31,020 bases of DNA from Clostridia bacterium (GCA_017964105.1 JAGCSP010000003.1:1-31020), one strand, 5' to 3'. Shown: positions 1 to 8,458, numbered from the stretch's first letter. Numbers and translations: made by a program. The notes: generated from the letters alone by a model not told the origin.

Positions 1-2
1 TA

Positions 3-548
3 AAAATATATAAACCAAAAATCCCTGTGGTGTATAACACAAATGGATATGATGATGTGGAAACATTAATTAAACTTGCACCATATATTGATATATATCT
101 AACAGATTTGAAATACTTCGATAATAAACTTAGCCAAAAATATTCAAATTGTGCAGATTATTTTGAAAAGGCAACGTGTGCTATATTGCAAATGCGAAAA
201 AATCAACCAAAAGATGTTATTCGCGGTGGACTAATGAAAAAAGGTGTGATAATTCGTCATCTAGTTTTACCCACCCACACAGATGACACAATTCAAGTGA
301 TTGATTGGGTGGCAAACAATTTGGGTAATAAAACAATACTAAACTTAATGAGTCAATATGTGCCAATGTACAAAGCAGATGAGTACCCTGAAATAAACAG
401 AAAACTAAAACCACTAGAATATAAGCGAGTGGTGAGTTATATGATAGGAAAAGGTCTAACAAATGGATACACGCAAGAACTCAGTTCTGCCACAACAAAT
501 GAAACACCAAAATTTGATTTAAGCGGACTAGATGGGGTAATCGCTTGA
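3..548 (+). CDS. PflX-like radical SAM protein (5' truncated)
   Basis: The frame is open from base 3, so the start and the radical-SAM cysteine cluster lie upstream of the window. The visible 182 residues match the C-terminal two thirds of the COG1313 (PflX) family of pyruvate-formate-lyase-activase-like radical SAM proteins. Family landmarks in order are VVYNTNGY, DIYLTDLKYFD, RGGLMKKGVIIRHLVLP, LNLMSQYVPMY, a YPEINRKL segment and the ending NGYTQELSS. These proteins are presumed to bind one 4Fe-4S cluster and cleave S-adenosylmethionine; their physiological substrate is not settled. The GTG at 27 lies inside the conserved domain and is not a credible start. The gene ends 71 bases before the purine permease. 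The family call is confident; the function is not known. Confidence 0.85.
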   Translation, partial: KIYKPKIPVVYNTNGYDDVETLIKLAPYIDIYLTDLKYFDNKLSQKYSNCADYFEKATCAILQMRKNQPKDVIRGGLMKKGVIIRHLVLPTHTDDTIQVIDWVANNLGNKTILNLMSQYVPMYKADEYPEINRKLKPLEYKRVVSYMIGKGLTNGYTQELSSATTNETPKFDLSGLDGVIA

Positions 549-573
549 CCAACTACAAATAAAAGTACTAAAA

Positions 574-593
574 TATAATCTAGTGATAACTAG
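574..593 (+). promoter_or_regulatory. Possible -10 box and adjoining inverted repeat upstream of the purine permease
   Basis: TATAAT lies at 574-579 and is followed directly by the perfect inverted repeat CTAGT-GATA-ACTAG at 580-593, where a transcription start would fall. No well-spaced -35 box was found. The repeat could be a repressor site for the downstream permease, but this is inference. No purine riboswitch fits in the 71-base gap. Confidence 0.3.
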
Positions 594-619
594 TTTATAT
601 TTTTTTGAGGAAATAGTTA

Positions 620-1990
620 ATGAAAGAAGCAAAAAATAAATGTTTAGCAAAAATTGATAGATTTTTTAGCATTTCAAAGCGCGGTGGCACATTTGGTAGA
701 GAATTTTTGGGTGGTCTTGTAAACTTCCTTGTTATGTCATACATAGCAATTCTTGTTCCAAGCTTGCTATCTGGCATGATTGGAAGTGAGTTATATAATG
801 CATTATTCTTGGGCACAATACTCTCAGTTGTTACTGCAACACTTGCAATGGGTATTTATGGTAACTTGCCAATTGTGTTGGCGCCAGGCCTTGGTGTTGT
901 GACTTATCTTATTTCACTTGTGCAAGCAGGTAAATATACATATCCACAAGTGTTAACAATTAGTCTTATTGCTGGTGTGATATTTATAATAGTTACTGTT
1001 TCTGGTGTGCGTGACAAAATTATTGCAGGTATGCCAGCAATAATTAAAACTAGCATGGGCGTTGGTATTGGTATGTTTATTGCATCCATTGGACTAAATA
1101 GTGATAATAGTCACATATTGGACTTTTTGTCAGGTAATTTTAGCAAAGAAGTCATTCTTGCTGCTGTTGTTGCAATATTTGGACTATTTGTAATGCTAAT
1201 CTTGAAACATTATAAAATTCGTTCAAACATATTTATTGGTATGCTTAGCGCAATTGTGCTAGATATAATTATCAAAGCATGTATGGGTGTAAACGCATTT
1301 GCAGGTTTATCAGAAGCATGGGGTAGCGATTTTAGTACATACGGTGGCAACTTCTTTAATTTTGATTTTGTCGGTATATTTAGTGGTGGTGCAGTGCATG
1401 TGTTTACCACGATACTTGTGATATTCAGTTTCTTCCTTGTAGATATGTTTGATACACTTGGCACGCTTTATAGTGTGTGCAAGCAAGGCAACTTGTATGA
1501 CGAGCATGGCAATATGATTAATGTAAAGCGTGCTATGATTGTGGATAGCAGTTCATCAGTAGTGGCAGCGCTATTTGGCCTTCCTACTTGCACATCGTTT
1601 GTAGAGAGTGCATCTGGTATTTCCAGCGGTGCAAAAACTGGTCTTGCAAGCATCGTTACAGGATTATGCTTTGTGCTAATGTTAGGCCTTAGCCCATTAC
1701 TTAGTTTAATTCCTTTGTATGTAACAGCACCAGCTTTGATTTATGTTGGCATGCTTATGCTTAGTGATGTTGTGAACTTGGATTTATCAAACTTTACAAA
1801 TCTTGCAACATCTATGGCAACCATTATCATTATGCCACTTACTGGCAACATTACTTATGGTATTGCAGCAGGTATGATAATTCATACTGTGCTACAAGTA
1901 TGTGCAGGAAAATACAAAGAAGTGAATGTATTTACTTACATTGTGACAATATTATTTATAATATTCTTTGCAACTCAAGGACTTGTGTAA
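620..1990 (+). CDS. NCS2-family purine permease (AzgA/PbuG-like)
   Basis: A 456-residue, very hydrophobic protein predicted to take up adenine, guanine or hypoxanthine across the cytoplasmic membrane by cation symport. Family signs are the N-terminal FFSISKRGGTFGREFLGGL block before the first helix, the APGLGVV loop near residue 90, the DMFDTLGTLYSV segment near residue 280, and LFGLPTCTSFVESASGI near residue 320, which corresponds to the STTTSYIESA motif of AzgA-type transporters. Length and the number of hydrophobic segments fit the family. A GAGGAAA ribosome site precedes ATG at 620. It ends 4 bases before the next CDS, so the two are probably co-transcribed. Which purine is carried cannot be read from sequence. 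Confidence 0.88.
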   Translation: MKEAKNKCLAKIDRFFSISKRGGTFGREFLGGLVNFLVMSYIAILVPSLLSGMIGSELYNALFLGTILSVVTATLAMGIYGNLPIVLAPGLGVVTYLISLVQAGKYTYPQVLTISLIAGVIFIIVTVSGVRDKIIAGMPAIIKTSMGVGIGMFIASIGLNSDNSHILDFLSGNFSKEVILAAVVAIFGLFVMLILKHYKIRSNIFIGMLSAIVLDIIIKACMGVNAFAGLSEAWGSDFSTYGGNFFNFDFVGIFSGGAVHVFTTILVIFSFFLVDMFDTLGTLYSVCKQGNLYDEHGNMINVKRAMIVDSSSSVVAALFGLPTCTSFVESASGISSGAKTGLASIVTGLCFVLMLGLSPLLSLIPLYVTAPALIYVGMLMLSDVVNLDLSNFTNLATSMATIIIMPLTGNITYGIAAGMIIHTVLQVCAGKYKEVNVFTYIVTILFIIFFATQGLV

Positions 1991-1994
1991 TTAA

Positions 1995-3275
1995 ATGAAA
2001 GATAAAGCATGGTACAAACTTGATAATGCAGCCAATATTTACCCACCTACCACAAATTCTGATAGGCAAGCAAATTTTGGACTTACTGCAGTTTTGACTG
2101 AGGCAATTGACCCCGTAGTTTTGTCGCATGCTGTAAATGAAGTATTAAAGAGATTTCCAACATACAAAACCAAATTGAAACGTGGTGTGTTTTGGTATTA
2201 TCTAGAAGAAAATACTAAGCCATTTGTAGTGCATGAGATGGAAGAAAATTATCTTGGCCACATAAATGAAAAAAAGAATAACAATTATTTGTTTAAGGTG
2301 TATTACAAAGATAGAACGCTTTGCCTTGTGGTGTATCACGCATTATCTGATGGCAATGGTGGGCTAGATGTATTTAAAGCACTAATTTATGAATACCTAA
2401 AACTCAGTGGTAAAAATGTAAAAACAGAAGGGATGGTGCAAAAATCAATGAATGCACCACATGTGCCTAGTGAATATGCCGACACATTTAATGCTGTGTA
2501 CAATTCAGGCGCTGGCAAAGTGAAAAAAGAGAAAAATGCATTCAAAACATATGGCTCACATTTTGCATATGATGGCTTTGGCGAAATTGTTGGTAAAATA
2601 AAAGTTGAAGATTTAAAACGCGTGGCAAAAGAAAAAGATTGCACAGTAACAGTACTGCTCAGTGCTGCAAGCTTGTACGCCACATATTTAGGTTTTATCA
2701 AAAATAAAAAAGTTAAAAATAAGTATGTTACAGCGCTAGTGCCTGTGGATATGCGCAAATGGTATCCTAGTGAAACAGTGCGAAATTTTGCTTTGTTTGT
2801 GCGACTTAGTCATGACTTTGAAAAAGAAGTTACACTTGACGATTGCATTGCAGAATGCAAAGAGCAAATGAAAGAATATCTCACAAAAGAAAATTTAGAT
2901 AAAATAATTACATTCAATGTAAAGCAAGAACGTAATGTGGCATTGAAACTTGTGCCATTATTCATAAAAGATGTGGCAATGCGAATTGTGTATAGGCACG
3001 TGGGAGATAACTTGCACAGTTATAATTTAAGTAACTTAGGTGTAGTAACTTTGCCAGATAGTGTGTCGAAATACGTTACAGATTTAAAATTTAGTTTGGC
3101 GCCAAGTTACAGTAACAACAATCATATTGCAATAGTTAGTTACAATGGCAATTGCTATATCACTTGCACAAGAAACATTGTTGAAAATTATTTGGAAAAA
3201 GAATTTTTCCGCATATTATCAGGATTTGGGCTCGATGTGGAATTGTATTCAAATTACTGGGAGGCAACACTATGA
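1995..3275 (+). CDS. CAT/condensation-fold acyltransferase (alcohol acetyltransferase-like)
   Basis: A 426-residue soluble protein. The sequence HALSDGNGG near residue 116 is the HxxxDG catalytic motif of the chloramphenicol acetyltransferase/condensation superfamily, where the His acts as general base for acyl transfer from CoA or a carrier protein. The N-terminal part resembles the alcohol acetyltransferase/PapA branch (LDNAANIYPP and a stretch on decision of partner groups near VLKRFPTYK). No adenylation or carrier domain is fused, so it is not a modular NRPS. It starts 4 bases after the permease and its stop overlaps the next gene (ATGA at 3272). The pairing with a zinc-ribbon membrane protein suggests it acts at the membrane, perhaps on a lipid or surface molecule. 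Substrates are unknown. Confidence 0.7.
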   Translation: MKDKAWYKLDNAANIYPPTTNSDRQANFGLTAVLTEAIDPVVLSHAVNEVLKRFPTYKTKLKRGVFWYYLEENTKPFVVHEMEENYLGHINEKKNNNYLFKVYYKDRTLCLVVYHALSDGNGGLDVFKALIYEYLKLSGKNVKTEGMVQKSMNAPHVPSEYADTFNAVYNSGAGKVKKEKNAFKTYGSHFAYDGFGEIVGKIKVEDLKRVAKEKDCTVTVLLSAASLYATYLGFIKNKKVKNKYVTALVPVDMRKWYPSETVRNFALFVRLSHDFEKEVTLDDCIAECKEQMKEYLTKENLDKIITFNVKQERNVALKLVPLFIKDVAMRIVYRHVGDNLHSYNLSNLGVVTLPDSVSKYVTDLKFSLAPSYSNNNHIAIVSYNGNCYITCTRNIVENYLEKEFFRILSGFGLDVELYSNYWEATL

Positions 3276-3949
3276 AAAAATGTGAAATTTGCAGTGTAAA
3301 AATTGCTTCCGACAAACATTATTGCCCATTATGTTATAACGACATAGATGGCGAAAATGCAAATGAATATCCACTAACAGAAATTAAAACGGCAGATGTT
3401 AAAACAAAGCACACTGGTAGATTTTTGGCAAAATTGTTTTTTATCATTTCGCTTGCCACATTTGGCATTTGTGTATTTGTAAATATTGAAAGCAAGGGAA
3501 GCTATTTGTGGAGCATGATTGTGCTAACAAGTATTGTGTACCTATGGATACTTGTAGCACATACAATATTGAGCAAGCGCAGTGTATTTGAAAAAATGTT
3601 GTTTCAGTTACTAGGTGTATTTGCAGTTGTCGCCACAACTTATGCGTTGTCACCTGTTGAGACAGATAATTGGCTAGTGCGCTATGTATATCCAGGTGTT
3701 AGCATGCTTGCAGTTGCTGTAATGTGCTTAATGAGTTTTATATCTAAAAACAGAAAATCACATCTATTTAGTTTTCTTGTGATATATATAGGATTGCTTG
3801 TAATATCAATCATTCTTGTGTTTACAATTGATAGTTACAAAACAATAAACAATGTAAATATGCTTGTAACTGCTATTGCAAGTGTGGGCACAGTACTTTT
3901 AGGATACAGGAGTATTCACAAAGAATTTGTAAAAGTTTTTCATTTATAA
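3272..3949 (+). CDS. Zinc-ribbon membrane protein (DUF6320-like)
   Basis: 225 residues. The N-terminus carries CEIC near residue 4 and CPLC near residue 18, a four-cysteine zinc ribbon, followed by a soluble linker to about residue 45. The remainder is about six hydrophobic segments. The layout resembles the DUF6320 family of Bacillota, from memory; no function is established for it. It overlaps the upstream acyltransferase by 4 bases (ATGA), which implies translational coupling and a shared task. A membrane partner or anchor for that enzyme is a reasonable inference. No terminator is seen after it; a new promoter follows at 3967. Confidence 0.6.
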   Translation: MKKCEICSVKIASDKHYCPLCYNDIDGENANEYPLTEIKTADVKTKHTGRFLAKLFFIISLATFGICVFVNIESKGSYLWSMIVLTSIVYLWILVAHTILSKRSVFEKMLFQLLGVFAVVATTYALSPVETDNWLVRYVYPGVSMLAVAVMCLMSFISKNRKSHLFSFLVIYIGLLVISIILVFTIDSYKTINNVNMLVTAIASVGTVLLGYRSIHKEFVKVFHL

Positions 3950-3966
3950 AATGAAACAAATAAGAT

Positions 3967-3995
3967 TTGACACTATTTTGTTATTTTACTATACT
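3967..3995 (+). promoter_or_regulatory. Sigma-A-type promoter for the dehydrogenase-yqeY-PAP2 unit
   Basis: A consensus -35 TTGACA at 3967-3972, a 17-base spacer and TATACT at 3990-3995. Transcription should start near 4002, leaving a leader of about ten bases before ATG at 4013. Confidence 0.7.
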
Positions 3996-4012
3996 GATGT
4001 AGGTAAGAAATT

Positions 4013-5050
4013 ATGGAAAAATTAAAAAACTTAAAAATTGGCGTAATAGGTGGTGGAGCCATTGGTGGAGTGATGGGAACATTGCTTTCATACAATGGAT
4101 ACGATGTGGAAATAAGCAAACGAATTGATTCAGAATTTGTTATTATTGATAATTCTGTACTCATGGAAATTACAGGACAATTTGGCGAAGTAAGTTGCTT
4201 AGTTCCTCACGTGGCAGATAATGAGTTTACTACCAAAAAAGATATTATCTTCTTGTGTATTAGTGCATACAACCTTAGTTGGTGTATGGAAAAAGCTCTA
4301 AAACAATTAAAGCCAAATGGTGTAATTGTTGCATTGCAACAAGTAATGTCGCTAGATGAACTAATGTCAAAAATACCAACAAATAAGTTATTTTTGCTAT
4401 ACAATGACTGGAATGCAGTGCGTCTTACCGGCAAAGATATATTTGTGTATGATAGTGGTGATATGCACCTTGGTGCTGTAAGCAACAAACTTGATATGCC
4501 ACTAAGCACAATTCAAAAAGTACTTTCTTGCATTACAGATGTTCAAATAGAAAATGACTTTTTAACATTCTTTTCATCAAGATTTATTCTTGATAACACA
4601 TTGCTTTGCATGGGTGCTGTTTGCGGATTGAATGTGGGTAAATTTTTAAGTTTGAAACAAGGTAAAAATATATTTATTCACTTGATTCAAGAGAACGTAA
4701 AAATATTACACAAAGCCAAGATGGAAATTGAACCATTTAATGGTGTGTTTGATTACGAACTATTTGCAAAAAATAGCATACCAGCATTAATTTATAGATC
4801 TAGAATGTTTAGGCGATTGATTATGCAAAATGGTCAAGTAGTATCAAGAATGCTAAGACGATTTGAAAATAATAAGAAAACAGAAGTGGATTACCTAATG
4901 GCAAAAGTGTGTGCATGGGGTAAAAAACTAAAAATAAAAACACCATATTCAGACGCAACAAACGAGATATTGCAACAAATTGCAGCAAAAGAACGTACAA
5001 TATGTGTAGAGAATTTTGAAGATGAATTATATACAAACATAAAGGGGTAG
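4013..5050 (+). CDS. Ketopantoate reductase-like NAD(P)-dependent dehydrogenase (ApbA/PanE family)
   Basis: 345 residues. The N-terminus has the Rossmann nucleotide-binding loop IGVIGGGAIGGVMG at about residues 9-22, as in ApbA/PanE proteins that reduce 2-dehydropantoate to pantoate. A second Rossmann strand, IIFLCISAYN, and the helical C-terminal domain with an SRFILDN segment also fit. The C-terminal part is longer and more basic than in typical PanE (about 300 residues), and the sequence is divergent, so another 2-oxoacid could be the substrate. ATG at 4013 follows a weak AGGTAAG site. The next gene, yqeY, starts 4 bases after the stop. The fold is confident; the pantothenate role is not. 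Confidence 0.7.
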   Translation: MEKLKNLKIGVIGGGAIGGVMGTLLSYNGYDVEISKRIDSEFVIIDNSVLMEITGQFGEVSCLVPHVADNEFTTKKDIIFLCISAYNLSWCMEKALKQLKPNGVIVALQQVMSLDELMSKIPTNKLFLLYNDWNAVRLTGKDIFVYDSGDMHLGAVSNKLDMPLSTIQKVLSCITDVQIENDFLTFFSSRFILDNTLLCMGAVCGLNVGKFLSLKQGKNIFIHLIQENVKILHKAKMEIEPFNGVFDYELFAKNSIPALIYRSRMFRRLIMQNGQVVSRMLRRFENNKKTEVDYLMAKVCAWGKKLKIKTPYSDATNEILQQIAAKERTICVENFEDELYTNIKG

Positions 5051-5054
5051 GATT

Positions 5055-5477
5055 ATGATTATTGATGAAATCAAAAAGGCAAATGTGCAAGCAATGAAAG
5101 ATAAAGATGCAAATCTTCGCAGCATCTATTCAGTTGTAATAAATAAATATATGCTTGCCACAGTAGAAGCGCGCACCACAGGCAAAGAAGTGGACGATGC
5201 TCAAATGGTAAAAATCATTCAAAAAACCATTAAAGAATTAGAAGAAGAAAAGGCAAACTATGAGCGTGTTGGTCACACAGAAACTGCAAATAACATTGCA
5301 GCACAAAAGGCAGTGCTAGAAAAATATTTGCCACAACTTCTTGGCGAAGAAGAAATTAAGAAAATTATTTTGTCATTAGATGATAAAACAGTGCCAGCTG
5401 TAATGCGTCATTTTAAATCAAATTATAATGGCCAGGTGGACATGAAAACGGTTAGTGATGTATTAAAAACCATATAA
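5055..5477 (+). CDS. yqeY: GatB/YqeY domain protein
   Basis: 140 residues, the normal size for stand-alone YqeY. Family traits are the N-terminal DEIKKANVQAMKDKDA helix, RSIYSVVINKY, a charged helix KELEEEKANYERVGHTE, EKYLPQLLGEEEI in the middle, and the C-terminal NGQVDMKTVSDVLK. The fold is shared with the tail domain of GatB in the glutamyl-tRNA amidotransferase, so a tRNA-related role is often proposed but not established. Translation probably starts from AGGGGTAGG just upstream. It sits between the dehydrogenase and the PAP2 gene with small gaps, so it is probably in their operon. Confidence 0.9.
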   Translation: MIIDEIKKANVQAMKDKDANLRSIYSVVINKYMLATVEARTTGKEVDDAQMVKIIQKTIKELEEEKANYERVGHTETANNIAAQKAVLEKYLPQLLGEEEIKKIILSLDDKTVPAVMRHFKSNYNGQVDMKTVSDVLKTI

Positions 5478-5500
5478 AAATTAAGGATTTTACATAAAAA

Positions 5501-6244
5501 GTGGAGCAAAAAGAGAAAATATCTTTTGAAAAGAGCGGTATAAAACGCAGAGTAAAAAGCATATGGAATACAATTAAATATGGCGTAGTTCCGTTTTTGT
5601 GCCTTGCTGCTGCCAACGTGTTGTCTTGGGCAGGTAATCAATTGTTTGGAGCAAAACATGGAATGCAACCAAATATAGCTATGGACGCAAACATACCGTT
5701 TGTGTCTTGGTTTATTTTGTTTTATTATGTGTGTTTTCCTGTGGCTATTGTTGCATTATTTGTAGCATTTGCTAAAAATAGAAAGCGTGGATATGATGTT
5801 GCTTTTACGGTAACAATTGCACTATTAATCTCTGGACTTGTGTATTTATTTTGGCCAACAGAATTTCCATTAGAATGGAAGTATTCTTGGTTACCAGAAA
5901 ATATGAATTTTTTTGATAGATGGGTACGCTTACTTTGGAATACTGGAATTCCTACATGTTTGTTACCTAGCCAACACTGTTTTTTTGCTATTGCATGTAT
6001 AATCTCCGTGGTTGATTCAGATAATATGAGTTGGTGGTACAGGACAATTATGATTGTGTTTAATATTTGCGTGGTGCTTTCTACATTCTTTTTGAAACAA
6101 CATTTTATATTAGATTTTGTAACAAGCCTTGCAATTATGACAATCATTTACTTAATTGTGCGTCTATGTAAATTTGGAGATAAAATGGATAGCTGGATTA
6201 CGAAACGCGAAGTTATGAAACAAAATAAAAAAAGCACCAAATAA
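5501..6244 (+). CDS. PAP2-superfamily membrane phosphatase or transferase
   Basis: 247 residues with about six hydrophobic segments. LPSQHC near residue 158 and KQHFILD near residue 205 give the His-His-Asp set used by PAP2 enzymes (phosphatidate phosphatases, undecaprenyl-diphosphate phosphatases, sphingomyelin-synthase-type transferases). The Arg that normally follows Ser in the SR-x6-H motif is not present (STFFLKQH), and the KxxxxxxRP motif is not clear, so it belongs to a divergent branch. The start is GTG at 5501, 13 bases after AAGGA; no ATG is available in frame before the hydrophobic core. Its stop codon lies inside the terminator loop. A role in dephosphorylating lipids is likely, with the substrate unknown. 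Confidence 0.7.
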   Translation: MEQKEKISFEKSGIKRRVKSIWNTIKYGVVPFLCLAAANVLSWAGNQLFGAKHGMQPNIAMDANIPFVSWFILFYYVCFPVAIVALFVAFAKNRKRGYDVAFTVTIALLISGLVYLFWPTEFPLEWKYSWLPENMNFFDRWVRLLWNTGIPTCLLPSQHCFFAIACIISVVDSDNMSWWYRTIMIVFNICVVLSTFFLKQHFILDFVTSLAIMTIIYLIVRLCKFGDKMDSWITKREVMKQNKKSTK

Positions 6245-6258
6245 TCGGTGCCTTTTTT
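6231..6258. terminator. Bidirectional terminator between convergent genes
   Basis: GCACC at 6234-6238 pairs with GGTGC at 6247-6251, with A-rich sequence before it and six T after it. It can end transcripts from both sides. The stop codon of the plus-strand gene (6242-6244) is in the loop. Confidence 0.8.
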
Positions 6259-6259
6259 G

Positions 6260-6694
6260 TTATCTGCGTTTGTTTGCAGGACTTTCGCTATACACTACAA
6301 TTCTTTCACCAAGTGAATAGATGATGATAGATAGGATGTTTATTGTAGCAACTAGTCCAATCATGCCACCATATAGGCCAAGCATTTCGGTAGGTATTAC
6401 GCCACCAACAGATAGCGAACTACCAAGTACCATGCTTACAATAATCACAGCGAAAGTGAGAATGTATAATATTATTCCAGATGTAAATTTACCACTGCCT
6501 GCAAATGTGCACACAATATCAAGTATGATATTTAGCACAAGTGCACTAATGAGTACATAGTAAGCTATTTCTGCCCATAGTGGTAGTGTGGTTGTTGTAA
6601 GTAAAATGTAAGCAAATACCACAAATGTAATCATAAATGCAATTAAGGCAAAGTATGTCATAACGGATAATACTTTCTTTTCACCAGTGTACAT
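6260..6694 (-). CDS. Small four-helix membrane protein, unknown function
   Basis: 144 residues with four hydrophobic stretches (about 10-33, 40-62, 70-93 and 105-128) and a short basic tail ending NKRR. I recognise no family. A strong GGAGG ribosome site lies 6 bases before ATG at 6694. It converges on the PAP2 gene and shares the terminator with it. Both the start and the membrane prediction are secure; nothing indicates its job. Confidence 0.65.
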   Translation of the reverse strand: MYTGEKKVLSVMTYFALIAFMITFVVFAYILLTTTTLPLWAEIAYYVLISALVLNIILDIVCTFAGSGKFTSGIILYILTFAVIIVSMVLGSSLSVGGVIPTEMLGLYGGMIGLVATINILSIIIYSLGERIVVYSESPANKRR

Positions 6695-6805
6695 GTTTTT
6701 CCTCCTTATATTTTGTTACTATTATTTTGTATCACTAGTACATTTATTATGCTGGTAAATATTTCTATGTATATATTTAGTATATAAAAAAGTTTATAAA
6801 AACAC

Positions 6806-6837
6806 TTGATTTGTATGTAAGTGTATGTTATTACATA
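6806..6837 (+). promoter_or_regulatory. Promoter with overlapping inverted repeat upstream of the metal permease
   Basis: TTGATT at 6806-6811 and TATTAC at 6829-6834, 17 bases apart, form a plausible promoter. The arms TATGTAA at 6814-6820 and TTACATA at 6831-6837 are perfect inverted repeats separated by 10 bases and cover the spacer and -10. This is what a metal-responsive operator could look like; the regulator is not known. Confidence 0.4.
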
Positions 6838-6866
6838 GTGTAAACATTTTTAGGAGATATAGTTTT

Positions 6867-7817
6867 ATGTGGGATATTTTGCTAGATGCATTAGTAGATT
6901 CCTTAAAGTTACTACCAATATTACTTGGTGTATATATCATCATTGAGTTAATAGAAGGGAAAACGTCAGGCAGATTAAAACATAATAAATATTTAAAGAA
7001 TGCATATGCACCTTTGATAGGTAGTGCAGTGGGCATTGTACCACAATGTGGTTTTAGTGTAATCGCTACAGATTTGTATACAAAAAAAGTGTTATCTGTG
7101 GGTACACTTCTTGCTGTATATATTGCAACTAGTGATGAAGCATTGCCAATAATGATAGCAAATCCAGGTAGTTATAAATATTTGTTACCAATGCTACTCA
7201 TCAAGTTTTTACTTGCACTAATTGTGGGATATGCTGCATATTTTATCACTCGTGGCAGAAAAGCCAAAAGTGTGTATGACGAAACACGCGTTGCAAAAAG
7301 TGGATATGTGGGTGCAACTCAACTACAACTAAAAGATATGCAGGTGGAATATGCGTATGTTGCTGCAGATATATATATGGACGAAGAACCAGACAGGGGT
7401 TGCTGTGGACATGATATTGAAACAAACAAATGGAAGCAATATTTACTTCATCCATTAATTCATAGCTTTAAAATATTTGTATATATTTTAATTGTGAATA
7501 TTGTGCTTGGATTTGTGATGCACTATGCAGAAAATGCAGTAACTGAATTTTTAAATTCAGCATATTATGCTCAGCCATTTATTGCTGCACTAGTTGGACT
7601 AATTCCAAATTGTGCATCTAGTGTAATTCTTACAGAACTATTCGTAGGCGGTGCAATTTCATTTGGTGCATGTATGGCAGGGCTAATTGTGAATGCGGGC
7701 ATTGCGCTTGCAGTACTTGTGAAAGACAACAAGAATAAATTAGATACAATTACAATAATTAGTAGTTTGTATTTAATTGGTAGCATTACAGGCCTTATTA
7801 TGAGTTTTATTTGGTAA
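6867..7817 (+). CDS. Putative metal exporter, ArsP_2/"putative manganese transporter" type permease
   Basis: The start is placed at ATG 6867 because AGGAGA precedes it by 9 bases; an upstream in-frame ATG at 6825 has no ribosome site. The 316 residues contain two matched halves of membrane helices. GIVPQCGFS in the first half and GLIPNCASS in the second are the paired Pro-Asn/Gln-Cys re-entrant motifs of the ArsP/YraQ-like permease group. Between the halves is a cytoplasmic loop with GCCGHD, a possible metal site. The layout matches the 10-helix permeases annotated as manganese or heavy-metal exporters (PF11449). Substrate assignment rests on family annotation only. queH follows within 10 bases, probably on the same transcript. 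Confidence 0.75.
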   Translation: MWDILLDALVDSLKLLPILLGVYIIIELIEGKTSGRLKHNKYLKNAYAPLIGSAVGIVPQCGFSVIATDLYTKKVLSVGTLLAVYIATSDEALPIMIANPGSYKYLLPMLLIKFLLALIVGYAAYFITRGRKAKSVYDETRVAKSGYVGATQLQLKDMQVEYAYVAADIYMDEEPDRGCCGHDIETNKWKQYLLHPLIHSFKIFVYILIVNIVLGFVMHYAENAVTEFLNSAYYAQPFIAALVGLIPNCASSVILTELFVGGAISFGACMAGLIVNAGIALAVLVKDNKNKLDTITIISSLYLIGSITGLIMSFIW

Positions 7818-7827
7818 GGTGGTGCGT

Positions 7828-8379
7828 ATGACAAAGAAAAAATTGTTGTTGCATAGTTGCTGTGGTCCATGTAGTAGTGGGGTGATTGAGGGGTTACTTG
7901 ATGAGTTTGATATGACAGTGTATTACTACAACCCAAATATTTATCCAAGAGAAGAATTTGATAAGCGTGCAAACGAACAACTAAAATACTTGCAAATTAT
8001 GAACCTTCCTTGTGTGGTGGGCGAGTATGATGACAAAGCATACTATACGGCAGTGAAAGGTTTAGAAAATGAGCCAGAGGGTGGCAAACGTTGTGCAGAG
8101 TGTTTTAAGCTTAGGTTGCTTGCCACTGCAAAGTATGCCAAAGAACATGGTTTTGATATATTTACAACAACTATGAGTGTGAGTCCACACAAAGATTTTG
8201 AACTACTAAATGAAATTGGGAAAGCAGTAAGTGAAGAAGTGGGCATAGATTACTTGTGGGCGAACTTTAAGAAAAAAGATGGATATCTAAAGAGTATTCG
8301 TAACAGTCAAAAGTATAATTTGTATCGTCAAAACTATTGTGGATGTGTATATTCACTTAATTCACGAGTGGAACATTAA
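7828..8379 (+). CDS. queH: Epoxyqueuosine reductase QueH
   Basis: 183 residues. QueH (formerly DUF208) makes queuosine from epoxyqueuosine, the last step of the tRNA wobble-base pathway. The diagnostic LLLHSCCGPCSS is at the N-terminus, RCAECFKLRL in the middle and QNYCGCVYS at the C-terminus, which together supply the cysteines for the iron-sulfur cluster and second metal site. YYYNPNIYPREEF and TTMSVSPHKDF also match. ATG at 7828 was chosen because AAGGTGG lies 5 bases before it; GTG at 7819 would put the site inside the gene. It is followed by a clean terminator. No other queuosine gene is in the window. Confidence 0.93.
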   Translation: MTKKKLLLHSCCGPCSSGVIEGLLDEFDMTVYYYNPNIYPREEFDKRANEQLKYLQIMNLPCVVGEYDDKAYYTAVKGLENEPEGGKRCAECFKLRLLATAKYAKEHGFDIFTTTMSVSPHKDFELLNEIGKAVSEEVGIDYLWANFKKKDGYLKSIRNSQKYNLYRQNYCGCVYSLNSRVEH

Positions 8380-8380
8380 A

Positions 8381-8407
8381 AAGACACTGAAATCGGGTGT
8401 CTTTTTT
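8381..8407 (+). terminator. Terminator after queH
   Basis: AAGACAC (8381-8387) pairs with GTGTCTT (8397-8403), followed by a T-run. Confidence 0.85.
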
Positions 8408-8427
8408 GTTTGCTTTTTTGTGATATA

Positions 8428-8436
8428 TGGTATAAT
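8428..8436 (+). promoter_or_regulatory. Extended -10 promoter for the tRNA genes
   Basis: TGGTATAAT is a perfect extended -10 element 22 bases before tRNA-Val. The -35 region is poor (TTGCTT or TTGTTT), as is common when the extended element is present. Confidence 0.65.
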
Positions 8437-8458
8437 ATATAACTATAATAAATAATAT

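Noticed and set aside
6825..6866. Upstream ATG as start of the metal permease
   Set aside because: No ribosome site before 6825, and it lies within the inverted repeat and -10 region; ATG at 6867 has AGGAGA at good spacing.
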